Part shown: in pieces, positions 1 to 11,732 of the stretch
Numbering within the stretch: position 1 is the stretch's first letter
Layout: the number at the start of each line of letters is the position of its first letter
NCBI GenBank assembly: GCA_018907035.1
Contig: JACCIC010000015.1
Location: 2,541,001 to 2,605,000, forward strand
Reading direction: 5' to 3'
DNA from: Sycobia sp. Sy_11
Taxonomy: Eukaryota > Arthropoda > Insecta > Hymenoptera > Epichrysomallidae
Length of the DNA stretch: 64,000 nt
The notes under the pieces: generated by a model
The model's database searches: none
The model's input: the letters and a program-made list of their open reading frames with translations, nothing else
Told to the model about the DNA's origin: nothing
Made by a program: the position numbers and the translations under genes

Positions 1-1060
1 TAAAATTTGGATTTATTTTTAAGACAGCAACGTTTTTTGCTTTTCTAATATATAGTCAAGTCAAGAGAACATTGGGCATAGATGACTTTTTTATTTTTGC
101 ATGAGTGTACAAGCTGTCCCATGACTTATAATAATACACACTAAAAACTTGTCAATTTCTATACTGTTTACAAATATACCCAATAACAAGATGATGGTTG
201 AAAGCCATAGTATAAAGCCTTAAAGCGCGCTTTAAATATAATTTTTCACGTTTAATCAGGTTTAAACTCAGAGTAACTAAAAAACAAAAATACTCGAACA
301 AGAAATTATATAGAAATTCGAATTTCATCTTTACAGGAGTAGGTTATCCTGCGCGATGAGAAAGTCGGTGACAGATTTTTTGCATGCAATTCCTGAAATA
401 AAGCTGCCACATACTAAACCGCTCCTAGAGCGGCGATGCCCAGATGAAGCTTAAAATATTGTAGATGTTTTTTTCTTTGCCGGCATCTCAACTCTTTTTC
501 ATATTGCTACTTAATGAAGGTTAGCTGTTTATGGTTTGGATATCTGAAGTTTTAGATTGTTATTCTTTAGTAATACAGAGGTTCACGAACTCTTGATTTG
601 GAAATAGTTTAGTTAGACTTTTGACGCTCGTCCTCGTGAACTGTAGTTTCTTCCTCGTGTTAAATAAAGTCATTTCAAAAAGTTTTTATCGAGTCTGATA
701 TTTTACCTCCTAATATTCTACGTCACAATGTGTAAAATTCAAATACAAACTATAAATATTATGTAAGATTGTATACTGCTTAAAAGATTGTCGTATAAGC
801 TCATTTGATTCAAAAATAATATACGCCGATTTCGTAGAAATCTGAAGAGCACGACAGAACAGTCACTGCTTTTCTTTCTCACACTTATTAGATACTTAAT
901 TCTTTTGATTGGGCTACTTCAGTGAAATAGTTCGTCATGGAGAAATATCTCGTGGTTAAGAAAAATGTACCTCGATAAGCTCTAACTAAATATTAACAGA
1001 TTAGAGTGAATCCTGCTGATTTAAAATCATATAACGAGAATTCTTCATCTTAAAGTAACA
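1..1060. other. AT-rich spacer, no gene recognised
   Basis: No long open frame, RNA gene or recognisable repeat was found in this stretch on either strand. It may hold the unrecognised 5' part of the decayed hAT element that follows. A second exon for the antigen-5-like minus-strand exon at 2558-2683 was looked for here and not found. Confidence 0.5.
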
Positions 1061-1079
1061 GTCTGTTATTTTAATATGT

Positions 1080-1788
1080 GAAGATGTTGCAGTTCTTAAA
1101 ACATGGGCCATGGAGCGTCTTCATTTCAAACGGTCGCATTATTCAATTGTTAACAAAATAGTTCATACGATAGCTAATAGAATACGAAACAAATGTTGAA
1201 GATATTTAGATTGTAAAAAAATTTTCTTTTATGATGGATGAAACTTGTACTGTATCGAATAGTGAACAAGTTTTTCTTTGCATTAGAACTATGAACGACG
1301 CCTTATTAGATAGCGATTAAGTTCTGGCATTTAGAAACAGCAAATACTAAAGAGGAAACATTGTTTAATTTAATTACAGAATTTTTACAAGTGAAAACTG
1401 AACAATAAATAATTTGAGAGGACAATGCTACCATGGGGCTAGGAACACGAGTGGAGATGGTCCAAACCTTCAAGTTCAGATTCGAAAACTCGAACATCGA
1501 GCCTTATACAAGTACACTACTTAGTTTATTCCTTGAATCTCTGTGTTCAGGATTCATTCGATAATATAATAGCTCTAAAAAACGTTAGAGGTACCGTAAA
1601 AGAAGTAATTAATATTATTTGAGATTTGCCAAAGCGTTTTAATGAATTTCAAAGTTTAAAAATAAACTGATAATCCTAATCCAACACAATTTTGCCGGTC
1701 TCGGTAAGTTATTTAATATGCATTATGAATAATTCTGTTTTATTAACCTACATATTTTCTTATACGTGTTTTATTTACTTAATTATAG

Positions 1789-1839
<51 letters not shown>

Positions 1840-2312
1840 GTTGCTATTGCTTACATTGATTAAAATTTAAAATTCATGTATTGCAGATAGACTGTACGTA
1901 TTAGATCATTAAAATAATGAAGGTCATGTTATAAATATTAAATTACAATCGAAGTATAGCATGTTTTGGAAAAAATTTTAAAAATCCAGAAACTGATTCT
2001 TCTACTTCTGCAAAAGCGAAAGTTTTTCTGTAAAGTTTTTGATATCTTGAGTTTCATTTTATCATAAACATACGGATTCACGTTTTGGACAGCATTGAAG
2101 TAGTGAATTCAAAACTTCAAAAAAAGAAGGAATTATGTATCAATGAATCGCATACTACTGTGCAAGCATTAAAATATAATATTTTGAAAATGCGGGACCA
2201 AAACAAATTTAAGAAATGTGGAGTGAAATAGAAAGTAATATGAAAATATTTGGTAAAGAAGAACCCATATTAAAGCGTCAGAGAAAAGTACCAAAGCAAT
2301 AAGAAAGTAATT
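1080..2312 (+). pseudogene. Decayed hAT-superfamily transposase (ZMYM/KIAA1586-like)
   Basis: Broken reading frames, read across stops and frameshifts, spell hAT transposase landmarks in the right order. First comes a DETCTVSNSEQ...CIRTMN block near 1237-1300, matching the DE(S/T)TDxSNxEQ...LCIRYV core of hAT/DUF4371 proteins. A catalytic-core-like block EDNATMG lies near 1420, and a LNLCVQDSFDNI segment near 1530. A C-terminal MWSEIESNMKIFGKEEP block followed by a basic RQRKVPKQ tail ends in a stop near 2310, as in ZMYM1-like transposases. A (TA)n tract and unrelated sequence interrupt the middle (about 1690-2090). At least five disruptions show it is dead. The family is recognised by motif pattern; the exact lineage within hAT is uncertain. 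Confidence 0.65.
1791..1832. repeat. (TA)n microsatellite
   Basis: An uninterrupted TA run lies within the decayed hAT element. Confidence 0.95.
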
Positions 2313-2557
2313 TTAACAGAAAAAGTCACTTATATTCAAATGCTGACGATTACTTCAAAATACTATATTATGAAATTCTTGATCAAACATTACACTCCTT
2401 TCATTTCAGGAAAATGAATCTTTCCGCTAAAAATTATTAATTTTACGAAGGAAAAACAGAGAAAAATAAAATTTAAGAAAGGAACAAAGCTTCCATAATA
2501 ATTATAAATGTATATAGTTAATAGACGTATTTTCCGACTTATATATATCAAACTTAC

Positions 2558-2683
2558 TGGATATTCACAGAGAGTATGGGTGCGACTTGGACAGCTTTCT
2601 AGAAAGCAGTATCTGTGATCCTGTGAGAATACAGTTGAAATCATAAGTAACAGAATAAGGGCCGAATGAATATTTTTCTGCAT
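2558..2683 (-). CDS. Orphan first exon of a secreted antigen-5/CAP-like protein
   Basis: A 42-codon open exon starts with ATG and encodes a signal peptide (residues 1-20: basic start, a run of Leu/Ile/Met, ending near VFSQ). It continues into a Cys-rich segment YCFLESCPSRTHTLCEYP. The spacing C-x4-C-x7-C with HTLC resembles the N-terminus of mature venom antigen 5 / venom allergen 3 proteins (CAP superfamily), which begin NYC..xC....HT.C.Y. The exon ends in phase 0 at a strong donor, GTAAGT. No following exon with the CAP core (HNxxR, GENL) was found at lower coordinates on this strand, where a dead hAT element lies instead. It is either a lone relic of a gene disrupted by insertion, or the first exon of a gene continuing beyond the window. 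Function is inferred from a short match only. Confidence 0.42.
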
Positions 2684-2999
2684 TCTAAAAAAATTAGTGC
2701 TATATTCTCGTGCCTGTAAAAATGATAGAAACGAACTATTAAAAATTGAATATGGTTTATTCTTTTATTATATTAAATTTAAATATATTAATTATATGTT
2801 ACATCGTAGTAAATGCAATAATTCACTTATTAACTGCATAATTCACATATTTTCAATATTTTATTTTATTCACATGTTGCAATAATTTACATATTTTTTA
2901 TTTAATGAAATTCCAAACATGTTCCAAGATAAATTTATATTATATTTTTCTTTTTGATTTAAAAAATAGTTATTTAAAATATGAATATAATAAAATTTG

Positions 3000-3193
3000 T
3001 TTATTATTTTATTTAACGTCGATCTATTTATGGTTTCAAATATCGGTGCTAATGAGCGACGGGTGTCTACAATGTGTTAAACAAAGCACATTATGTAAAT
3101 TATTACAGCGGTGCCTCTGTCAATCGGCCGAGACCGGGATTTGAACCAAGTTACTAGTCCTTCGCTCTAGCGATCGAGCCATCGTAGGTCTCA
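3000..3193 (-). repeat. tRNA-derived SINE, copy 1
   Basis: Read on the minus strand from 3193, the copy begins ACCTACGATGGCTCGATCGC, carrying an A-box-like TGGCTCGATCGC. A B-box-like GGTTCAAATCCC follows, then CGGTCTCGGCC, a tRNA-unrelated body and an A/T-rich tail. The same head and body recur at 28306-28516 (minus) and 34345-34575 (plus). Three dispersed copies with internal RNA polymerase III box motifs define a SINE family. The parent tRNA is not identifiable by eye. Confidence 0.75.
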
Positions 3194-3694
3194 TAATAAA
3201 AATTAATTAAGAAATTCATTCCGACGAAAAAAAAAATTAAAACATAAATACAATGAATAAAATAAACTGTTAAATAAATTTTATTACTTTATAATAAAGT
3301 GGCATTTAATCTAAAAATTAAAAATAAAGTTCAGTTCCTCATTTAAAATGATAGCAGTCGAATAAACTGGGAAGACTCAATTATTATCGATTTAAAATGA
3401 ACTTAAAAAAAGATAATATCCAGAGATGATAATAATAAAAAAATATATTAGATTTGTATTCAGCAATGAAATAAATATATGGTCAAGGTTTATTTTTTTT
3501 AATAATGACAGGCTTAACATACATAAATAGTCTAAAGGCTCAGATTATTTCGACCATTATGGGTGCATCTATGGATTTTTATCATATGCAATATTAGATA
3601 TTGACACAATGGTGACCAAGTAGATTCACAAACGTAAAGTACAAGTATATACAGAATGACCGAATGTTGTTTAGTTTAAACTAATAGACAATGA

Positions 3695-3742
<48 letters not shown>

Positions 3743-6420
3743 GATAATTTATTTGACTACAAATATATACGAAAAATAATTTATGTCTACACGATGTTAG
3801 ACATCTTGAGTTAGAAATTTTTTTGAACAGTTAGATTTAATTTTTTAGTCTTAATTAGTTTTAATTATATATTGCTTTACCTTAACTGACAGTTTATTAA
3901 TTATTTCTTGTACTAATATAGACAATAATGTTTATCGTGCTATATGTAATTTACTTCTGTAGCAGAAGTCATTATATTTTATTTTACATACATACATGTG
4001 TACACTAGTTACATATAATTGAGCTTTAATAGCAAGTTATATAAATTATATTATATTATTAATATATACAATAGAATATATTAATTTAATAAAATATTCT
4101 ATTGTCATTATTAGCAGATTCACTTGTATAATTAAATCAAGCACAATCAAGTATTAGTGTATAAATTAAATATAACATGTATAGTTGAATTAAATTATTA
4201 TTTAAGCTATTGAAATTATTAGTCTCCTTCAAATTTATGATTCTAATGCTCATTAGTAATAGAAAAATAACTATTTTTAATGTTCTATATTCTATATTCA
4301 TCTAAATTCATTTTCCAAAAATTAATGTATGGAATGACGATAAGCGAAAAATCTTATCTGAAACTTCGTTTTCTCTAAATCACAATCTCAAATTACGTAT
4401 ATATTTAAATTATATTCAGATAAATTGTTGAAATATATAATATGTTCTAAGTCGCTAATGTTACATTGATGAAGTACGAGCTCAGATTTATTTATTTATG
4501 TCTTATATTATTAATAGATAAAGTTCCAGGTGAATATATACATATCAAATTATAAATATTCTTTTGATTTCACATTACATGTAACTATTATTGTTGAATA
4601 AGGATGTATATCTTCTAAGTAACAGGATCAATTTAATAAGGATCTATTTTAATAACAGAAAATATATATTCAAATAAATCTGTTCATGAAACACTTCAGT
4701 AATTTCTTGTGACTTGTTGTTAATTTATGATAATTTTCATTTAGAATCGAGTTTTATCAGCGGAATTCGTGAAAACAGATTCATTTTTCGAATAAGTTTC
4801 ATTCAATAAAAGATTTAATCTAATAATAAACAGGTGTAGATAGTAAAATTTTAGAATTGATTTTAAACATTTTCGTACTATAAAAATATATCGTAGTATA
4901 AAACGAATTTGTTTTGTGATTTGTTTTGTGAATTGATTTTTAGACTACTTTTTCATATATTGAGTATAAGCTAATGAGGAATAGCATTCAGAATCGAAGC
5001 ATGGTTGTTCTAAATGCATTCCTGGATTAGAATATATAATTGACTGTATTCGATCAGTTTTTTAAATTATATCTCAAAAAATTGTCTTGAAATCTATACA
5101 AATAAAAATCTATAAAAGAAAATGGGTATGAATAAATATTTAAAAATGAAATAAGTCCTGTTATTTTATTGTCAGCTTAAATAAATATAAAAAATGTATG
5201 TAGTAAAAAGAAGCTTATAATTAAAGATGTCAGTTTTTAGGCAAAAAATATAGAAATTAGTGTTATAATCAAATGAAATATAAAGTTTCCAGAAAGTAGT
5301 TTAGTAAGGCAAGACTTACCGAATTAATAATTAATTACCAATTTCATATTAATGAAACAAGCTGATATTTTATCTCGACTTACTATAATCATATTTTGAG
5401 AAATAGAGAAATAGTCGTACACGTTTGGTTAGTATACTCTAATTTACGAAATTGTGTTTGCTGATTTCGTTGTAAAATTTTCGGCTGTAAATCAGATCTC
5501 TTTCAAAAGAGGGTTTTAAAAATGGAAATATCTTCCCGTTACGTCATAGTACTAATAGTAACGTGTGAGTAGTTCCTAACAATCATATTCAAACTCAAAA
5601 ATCAAGGCTAGAAATGAGTCAATGTTAAAGTCTTTAAAATCTATAGATACAGCAGTTCAGAGAATTATTAATGAATAAATAAATTATTGTCATGATTCGG
5701 TTCCCAGAATTATAGCGATTATTTAAACACTTTCTAAGAATGGTCTTGCTTCTCAAGGTATAAACGACAAATTGCTTGAATATAATAATGATAATTTATT
5801 AAAAGTATGGAAGTTGTGATCCGAATTTGATCCTATTATGATGCTAACTATCTATTAAGACATTAATGGTTATTATCTGTTGGTGAAAATCTATAAAACA
5901 AGATCATAGATCTGTTGCATCATATCATAATCGCACATTATTTTATGAAATAAAAAATTTATAATTAAATGTATGTAAGATTCTCGGTCTCTGAAATTCT
6001 TATTTTATTATATTAGTACTAAAACATTAATACATACATTATCTTTAATAGTACATTACGGCACAAGACCGATTAAAGATTCATTATGAAATGGCATGAT
6101 GTTAGCGGCCGAGCGAAGCGAGGTTGTTAAAAACATGCCATCTGATGAAGCAATTATAGTCCGGGAGCCAGTGACATTTTTTGTCATAGATTTATCCTCG
6201 ACCGAAAATTAGTTTAAATAATTCATTGAAAGTTAGATTAAACATTTAAAGACACACACGTCCACACTTGAGTTTTTAGATACTACGGTACCGAATCTTC
6301 AGTTTAGTATCAGAGGCGAATTCGAAGATTGTTACATAATATATATCTCCAAAATGGAAAATTTAATAGATAAAAATAGCATGGTTGATAAACCTCGCGC
6401 AGTGGTTAATACTTCCATAA
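3194..6420. other. AT-rich spacer with a (TA)n tract; no gene recognised
   Basis: No convincing coding exon is seen. There is a (TA)n run at about 3701-3738. A 12-bp inverted repeat (4068-4079 with 4094-4105, arms ACAATAGAATAT) may be chance in such AT-rich DNA. From about 6100 composition changes (GGCCGAGCGAAGCGAGG near 6109), and this may be the leader or LTR remnant of the BEL element that follows. Confidence 0.5.
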
Positions 6421-7066
6421 ACGCTATACAAGATCCATTATGAAATTACCGACAATGTATCTACCTAAATTCGGTGGCGCTATTAATGATGAACTATTTT
6501 TTCGATCTGCTTTCAAAGCTCGGTAGATAATAATCCTGTATTTACAAAAATTCAGAAATTAATGTATCTTCGTGATTTTTTGCGAATTATGAAGTAGCAT
6601 GGGGACTTTTGTAACGGGAATATTACGATCCCATATTTTTAATTGAAAAACGTGCCAAGGCATATTGTTTGATATACCAAAATGCACTAAAACTTGTGCT
6701 ACTAGTATAAGTACATCGTAGATGAGGCCGTCAGACAATATCGCGCCCTGGTAGCTCTTGAAAAACCCTTTCTCGAGGCCTCCCCCATGTACGCTATAAC
6801 TTCCAAATTGGACGAACAAACTCGTTTAAAATGGAAAGAATTTTCACAAATTATGGAGTCCCCGATATGACAAATTTATTAGACTTTTTGCACAATCAAA
6901 AGAAACGATAGAAAAATTTACTAATAACGGTCAAAACGCGCCACGTAGATCGCAATCTAAAACTTTTTTAAATATTCAGTATCATTCTAATGCAGAAAAA
7001 ACGGGATTTTCAAGAATAGTATATAATCTATGCCAAAATAGACTCTACACATAGTGTTGCCCAACA

Positions 7067-7477
7067 TTGGAAAAACTAACACCAGTAGTGCGAGGCGAGG
7101 TAATTCGAAACGCAAAATTATGTTTTAATTGTTTGAAATCCAATCACAGCGCAGATACCTGCAAAAATCAAAGCACGTGCAAGACGTGCAACAAAGCTCA
7201 TTATACACTATTGCATAAAAATAATAGTACAGAAGCTATATCATTTATCGGTATAAATTCTATGGTAATTCCATCTGAAGTACTTATTTCAACAGCTATA
7301 ATTTACGTAACGGATAAAAACAGCGAGCCAAATGTTTGTCGCATTCGTTATGATTCCGGGATACAGTCTAATATGATTACTGAACAATCACTGACATTAA
7401 TCAAATTTCAACTACTCTTACTCGGTCCATTCGCGCCGATGTCAAATCACGAATTAATAATTATCGGGAAAGCTTAA
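7067..7477 (+). pseudogene. BEL/Pao gag zinc-knuckle and protease segment
   Basis: This is the longest intact stretch of the BEL element, open for about 136 codons. Residues near 20-50 hold two CCHC-like knuckles (CFNCLKSNHSADTC and CKTCNKAHYTLLH), the nucleic-acid-binding part of Gag. Near residue 95 the sequence RYDSGIQSNMITEQ corresponds to the aspartic protease motif DSG with the usual downstream spacing. No valid start codon or downstream continuity exists, so this is a relic reading frame and not a gene. Confidence 0.75.
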
Positions 7478-9650
7478 CCTTCTTGATTTTTCCTAAAATT
7501 GCGGAAAGATTGCCTTCTATCCAACTACTAAGAAACAGTTTAAATATCTCTCTTAAATTAAAATTAGTGGATCCTGCATTCTATCAACCGAGTCATGTAG
7601 AAGCAATATAGGAGCCGAACTAGTTTATAAAATTTTTTCTGTCGGACAAATCGAACTAGCAACACCGCTTGCTACACTTCAAAATTCTCTTTTTTGTTGG
7701 ATAGTCTCGGACAGATTTTCATGCGTCGAAAGGAACAACGATCTATTTGGAATTTGGCTATAAATAAATTACATAAAGACAGAAAACTTCTGGAAAATTG
7801 AAGAAGGATCGCAAAAAGTTGGGCTTTCATTCGAATGAAAAAGCTGTGATAATCATTTCCGCGAGCAAGTAAAATTGATTGAAAACGACAATATATAGTT
7901 TTTACATGAATACAAGACACTCGGACATATGTATAAACGCAAGCTTAACGTTAAGGAAGATTTTTTTGTTCTGCACCTTGCCGTTATAAAGCAATTGATC
8001 TTAACAATAAAGCTTCGTGTAGTTCTCGACGGTTCGGCAAAAAGCAGCAGTAGCTTATCTTTAAATAATACGTTTATGATTGGTCCACTATACAGAACGA
8101 TTTGCTTGTAATCATATTACGTTTCCGAATGCACGTCTTTGCCATGATTGCCGACATTGAAGACATGTATAGGCAAGTCATTATAGATAATCATGACCGA
8201 AAATATCAAACATACTATGGCAAAATTCGTAAACCCAACCGATCAAAACTTATTGCCTTCATACAATTAAGTACGGAACAAGACCAGCGTCGTTTTAGTG
8301 ACACGCGTATTACAACAATTTGCGTGTTATAAGTCAGATAAGTACCCCGTATGAGTGCGTATATTAAGAGAAGATTTTTATATGAACAATCTTGTAACTG
8401 GTGTGCGGACATTTGCCGAAGCGGAAACAATTAAAAAAGAACTTTTGAATATCACGAAACAGAGAGGATTAAATCTAAGACAATGGGCTTCAAATGAGCG
8501 TCATTTAATAAATGATTTTCATACGGACTAATAAGATTCTCACTTTTTTTTTGCATACGGAAAAATCTGTGAAAACGATAGAGCTTCTTTAAAATACACA
8601 ACGCGATACAATAACGTATAGTGCCAATTCCAAATTGGAGCCGAAAACTTCAAAACGGTCGATTTTAGCTCAAATAGCTCATTTATTTGACCCGCTTAGG
8701 CTTTTGGATACGGTAATTGTCAACGTGAAATTGTTAAATTATTAATGCAGAAGTTTTGGCAACTTACATTAGAGTGGGATTAAGCTGTTCCAAAAATGTA
8801 CAACTTTTTGGTCAAATTATTGCTGGGAATTATCCTTCTTACAAAAACTCGCAATTTCACGACTTGAAGAGAGAAGAATTATAAAAGACTGCAACTCCAC
8901 GGATTTTGTAACGCCAGCCAAGATACTTATGGAGCGTGAATATACGTTAGAACCGAATGCGACGACGGAAAGATATCGCTCAATTTATTATGCTCTAAGT
9001 CAAGGGTTATATCAATAGTTGGATCAATTAGTTAAAATCAATAACGATTTCACGGCTTGAATCGTGTGCTGCTACAATGCTTGCATACTTGTGCGATTCG
9101 GTAGTACAAGCTCTGCACCATTTTTCATTCGAAAAGATCGTACTGTATCCAGACTCTATTATTGTGCTACACTGAATAGATACATCTCGAAATCTGCTGA
9201 AAACTTTTGTCGGTAATCGAGACTCCGAGATCCAAGGTTATTGTAAAAATGCTCTCTGGTTGCATGTTCGAACAGAAAAAAATCCCGCTGATCGATTGTC
9301 CCGCGGAGCTACTCCTTTCGAATTTCAAAATCATTATGAGATGTGGCAAGTTGGTCCGATCTGGTTAAAATTGAAAGAAGAATCATAGCCCGTTAAAAAA
9401 TTTAAAATATTGCGATAACCGAATTGCATCAAGCTACCGATAATAAATGCTTATTGATTCACGGTCCGTCGGAAAAAAAATCAAACAAAGCGAAAAGCAT
9501 TTTTTTGAGTTATTTACTTGTTTTAATAAATTCCAACGTATAATAGCTTATATCTTACCGTTTATAAATAAATATAGGAATAAACAAGGCATCCCGCTGA
9601 ATCCAGGTGCTAAATTAGTCACTTCGATAAATAAGAAAACAAAGTGGAAT

Positions 9651-9686
9651 TAGCTGACATAACACTATCAAGTGTTATGTCAGCTA
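9651..9686. repeat. Perfect 16-bp hairpin inside BEL integrase relic
   Basis: The arms at 9651-9666 (TAGCTGACATAACACT) and 9671-9686 are exact reverse complements, with a 4-base loop ATCA. It interrupts the expected integrase-upstream reading between TKWNEL and MSAIEMFTRK. That fits a local inverted duplication made by template switching. Confidence 0.85.
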
Positions 9687-10126
9687 TAGAGATGTTCACT
9701 CGTAAAATAATTAAAACAGTACAATATTTAGAATTTTCGAAGGAGATAAAATCGCTTTCAAATAATCGACTTTATTCTACGATATTCGCATCTCTTGACC
9801 CTTTTGTTGATTCCGAGGGCAGTTTCCGCATCGGTGGCAGGTTGAAATTAACCAATGTAAGCTATTCCAAGAACATCCCTTGTTACTTCCCACTAATCAT
9901 CACGTTATTAACTATTGATTGAAAATGAACATACTAAGAACCTTCACGTCGGCGCATAAGTCAGTCTTAGCGCTACGCGCCAATATGTTTGGATGATTAA
10001 CGATCGAAACGCAGTAAAAAGCATACTGCTAAAATGCGTTATATGTTATAGAGTAAAGCCCTTAATACCTAATCACGTTATGAGCGATTTACCAAAAACA
10101 AGAACGCTTTGAAATCATTTTAAATA

Positions 10127-10940
10127 TTAGGTTGTCAAATATCTCCCTTCCGCTTTTTTGCTCTTCAATGCTTTATAAGTGTTACAGTGGTCGGATTTAC
10201 TTGAAAAATGTGCCGTTTTGTTCGATAATCTGTTTCGATCTAGACGGCAACTTCATAATACTCCTCTCGTAGAAACTCCTCTCCTTATTTGCGAAGAACT
10301 GGGACAGCCACTTTTCATAATCCCCTTTCGAGTTCAACTTTACACTACCAAGGACGTTCGACATGGACAGGAACAGGTGGTAATCACTTGGCGTGATACC
10401 ACTTGGCTATATGGTGGATGCGATAAAACCTCCCATCCGAACTCCCGTACCTTCTGACGAGTCATCAACGAAGTGTGTGGTCTGGCGTTGTCCTGGTGGA
10501 ACACTACACCTTCCTGTTGGCCAATTGTGGACGCTTCTGATCGATAGCCTGCTTCAAGCGATCCAGTTGTTCACAGTAGATGGTAGAATTAAGCGTCTGG
10601 CCATATGGGAGTAGCTCATAGTGTATGATTCCCTTCCAATCCCACCAAACACACAGCAAAACCTTCCTGGCCGTCAATCCCGGCTTGGCCACTATTTAGG
10701 ACGATACACCGGCCTTGGACCACGACCGTTATCGATTGATATTGTCGTATGTGATCCATTTTTCGTCGCAAGTCACCATCCGCTTCAAAAATGGGTCGAA
10801 TTCGTTCCATTTCAGCAGCACATCGCAGGCGTTGATTCGGTGCAGAAGGTTTATTTGCGTTAAATCATGCGGCACCCAAACATCAAGCTTTTTCTTGTAT
10901 CCAGTCTTCTGCAGATGGTTTAAAATGGTTTGGTATTGAA
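10127..10940 (-). mobile_element. Mariner remnant, 5'-truncated and frameshifted
   Basis: On the minus strand, fragments of a Tc1/mariner transposase appear in order. These are KKLDVWVPHDL (about 10890-10860; family WVPHEL linker), VTCDEKWITYDN (about 10780-10745; first catalytic Asp), ARKVLLCVWWDWKGIIHYEL (10690-10610), HQDNARPHTS (about 10495-10465; second Asp) and a frameshifted PSDYHLF (about 10390; third Asp). The 3' end is a mariner-like terminus TTAGGTTGTC at 10127, next to TA. The N-terminal DNA-binding region is missing beyond about 10940. Several frameshifts and stops make it inactive. It lies exactly where the BEL element stops, so the junction is an insertion with later loss of flank. 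It differs from the intact mariner at 11733. Confidence 0.85.
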
Positions 10941-11457
10941 TGATGAAAAACAGAAAATTACCGAAAAATATATATCAAAGTGAAGCATAATAAGTATTTA
11001 TTCTGTTTTTTTTTTTTTAATATGTCATGGAATTATAAAATATAGTACAACATTTAAATAAACATTTTAAGTATAAACAATCTATTTTTGAATTAAAAAA
11101 ATGAATTCATTCCATATACACTGTAATATATGTACCCTCAGAAACGCGATGGGCATTTTCTTTCATAATACGAATGTATGAAAACGGATTTGTGTTTCAA
11201 ATCTTGCAAGGAATTGTCGGATACAGAGGCTTCGTTTCAACATTTTTCTATATCTGGTATTTACCCCCGATTCCCCGGTTTTTCTAATTCAAATTCACGA
11301 AGTTTTAAATCTTCTAATTGTAATAAAACTCCCACAACGCATTTTACTGAAATGTTGTACATTTATATTTTTTGGGGTAGCGATTACGCGAATGTTATAG
11401 TGGCTTTTAGCGGAAATTGAATGTTCACGCTGAAATATACGAAAAAAAAAATAAATA

Positions 11458-11650
11458 AAAATGGTGGTTTTTGGAAATACCGGAAAATAAAAAAAATCAT
11501 AAACATATTTCAAACAAAAGTTGCAGATCTTCTCAAATCACATCTTTTTGTTCTATGGATCCTTTGCCTACAAGCGATATTTCCGGAGAAAATTAAAGAA
11601 CTCCATCTAGGAGTTTCATAGACATCGGCGGTGATGTGGCTGTAATCATC
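11458..11650. repeat. Dispersed repeat unit A (with second copy at 13051-13250)
   Basis: This stretch and 13051-13250 align along their length. Shared landmarks include ATGGTGGTTTTTGGAA / ATGATGGTTTTTTGGAA, CAAGCGATATTTC(C/T)GGAG, AA(C/T)TCCA(C/T)CT(A/G)GGAG and ATCGGCGGT. The two copies flank the intact mariner in the same orientation. A shorter linked motif (TTTTTGGGG followed by TA(G/C)(C/T)GATTACG) occurs at about 11365-11390 and 11690-11715, and inverted at about 13460-13490. No coding potential is recognised. It may be part of an older non-autonomous element or a small tandem family. Confidence 0.65.
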
Positions 11651-11732
11651 TTAGGCTCCTTAACCGATATTTTTAAAAATTTGTACACATATAGTTTTTG
11701 GGGTACTGATTACGAATATCATAGTGGATATA

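Larger units (their letters stand above)
6420..10118 (+). mobile_element. BEL/Pao LTR retrotransposon, degenerate gag-pol
   Basis: Broken frames follow the gag-PR-RT-RH-IN order of BEL/Pao elements. Gag begins near LPKFGGAINDELFFRSAF (about 6465). Zinc knuckles CFNCLKSNHSADTC and CKTCNKAHYTLLH lie at 7118-7215. A protease-like RYDSGIQSNMITEQ is near 7348. RT parts include RVVLDGSAKSSSSLSLNNT (about 8008) and ADIEDMYRQV (about 8150, with the first catalytic-type Asp). A BEL-type RNase H region follows (8430-9400). The integrase N-terminal region (FRIGGRLKLTNVSYSKNIP, then EHTKNLHVGA) runs to about 10080. Many stops and frameshifts make it non-functional. It ends abruptly at a TTAGG mariner end at 10127, and the rest of integrase and the 3' LTR are missing. 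LTR borders could not be drawn; the 5' limit is approximate. Confidence 0.88.
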
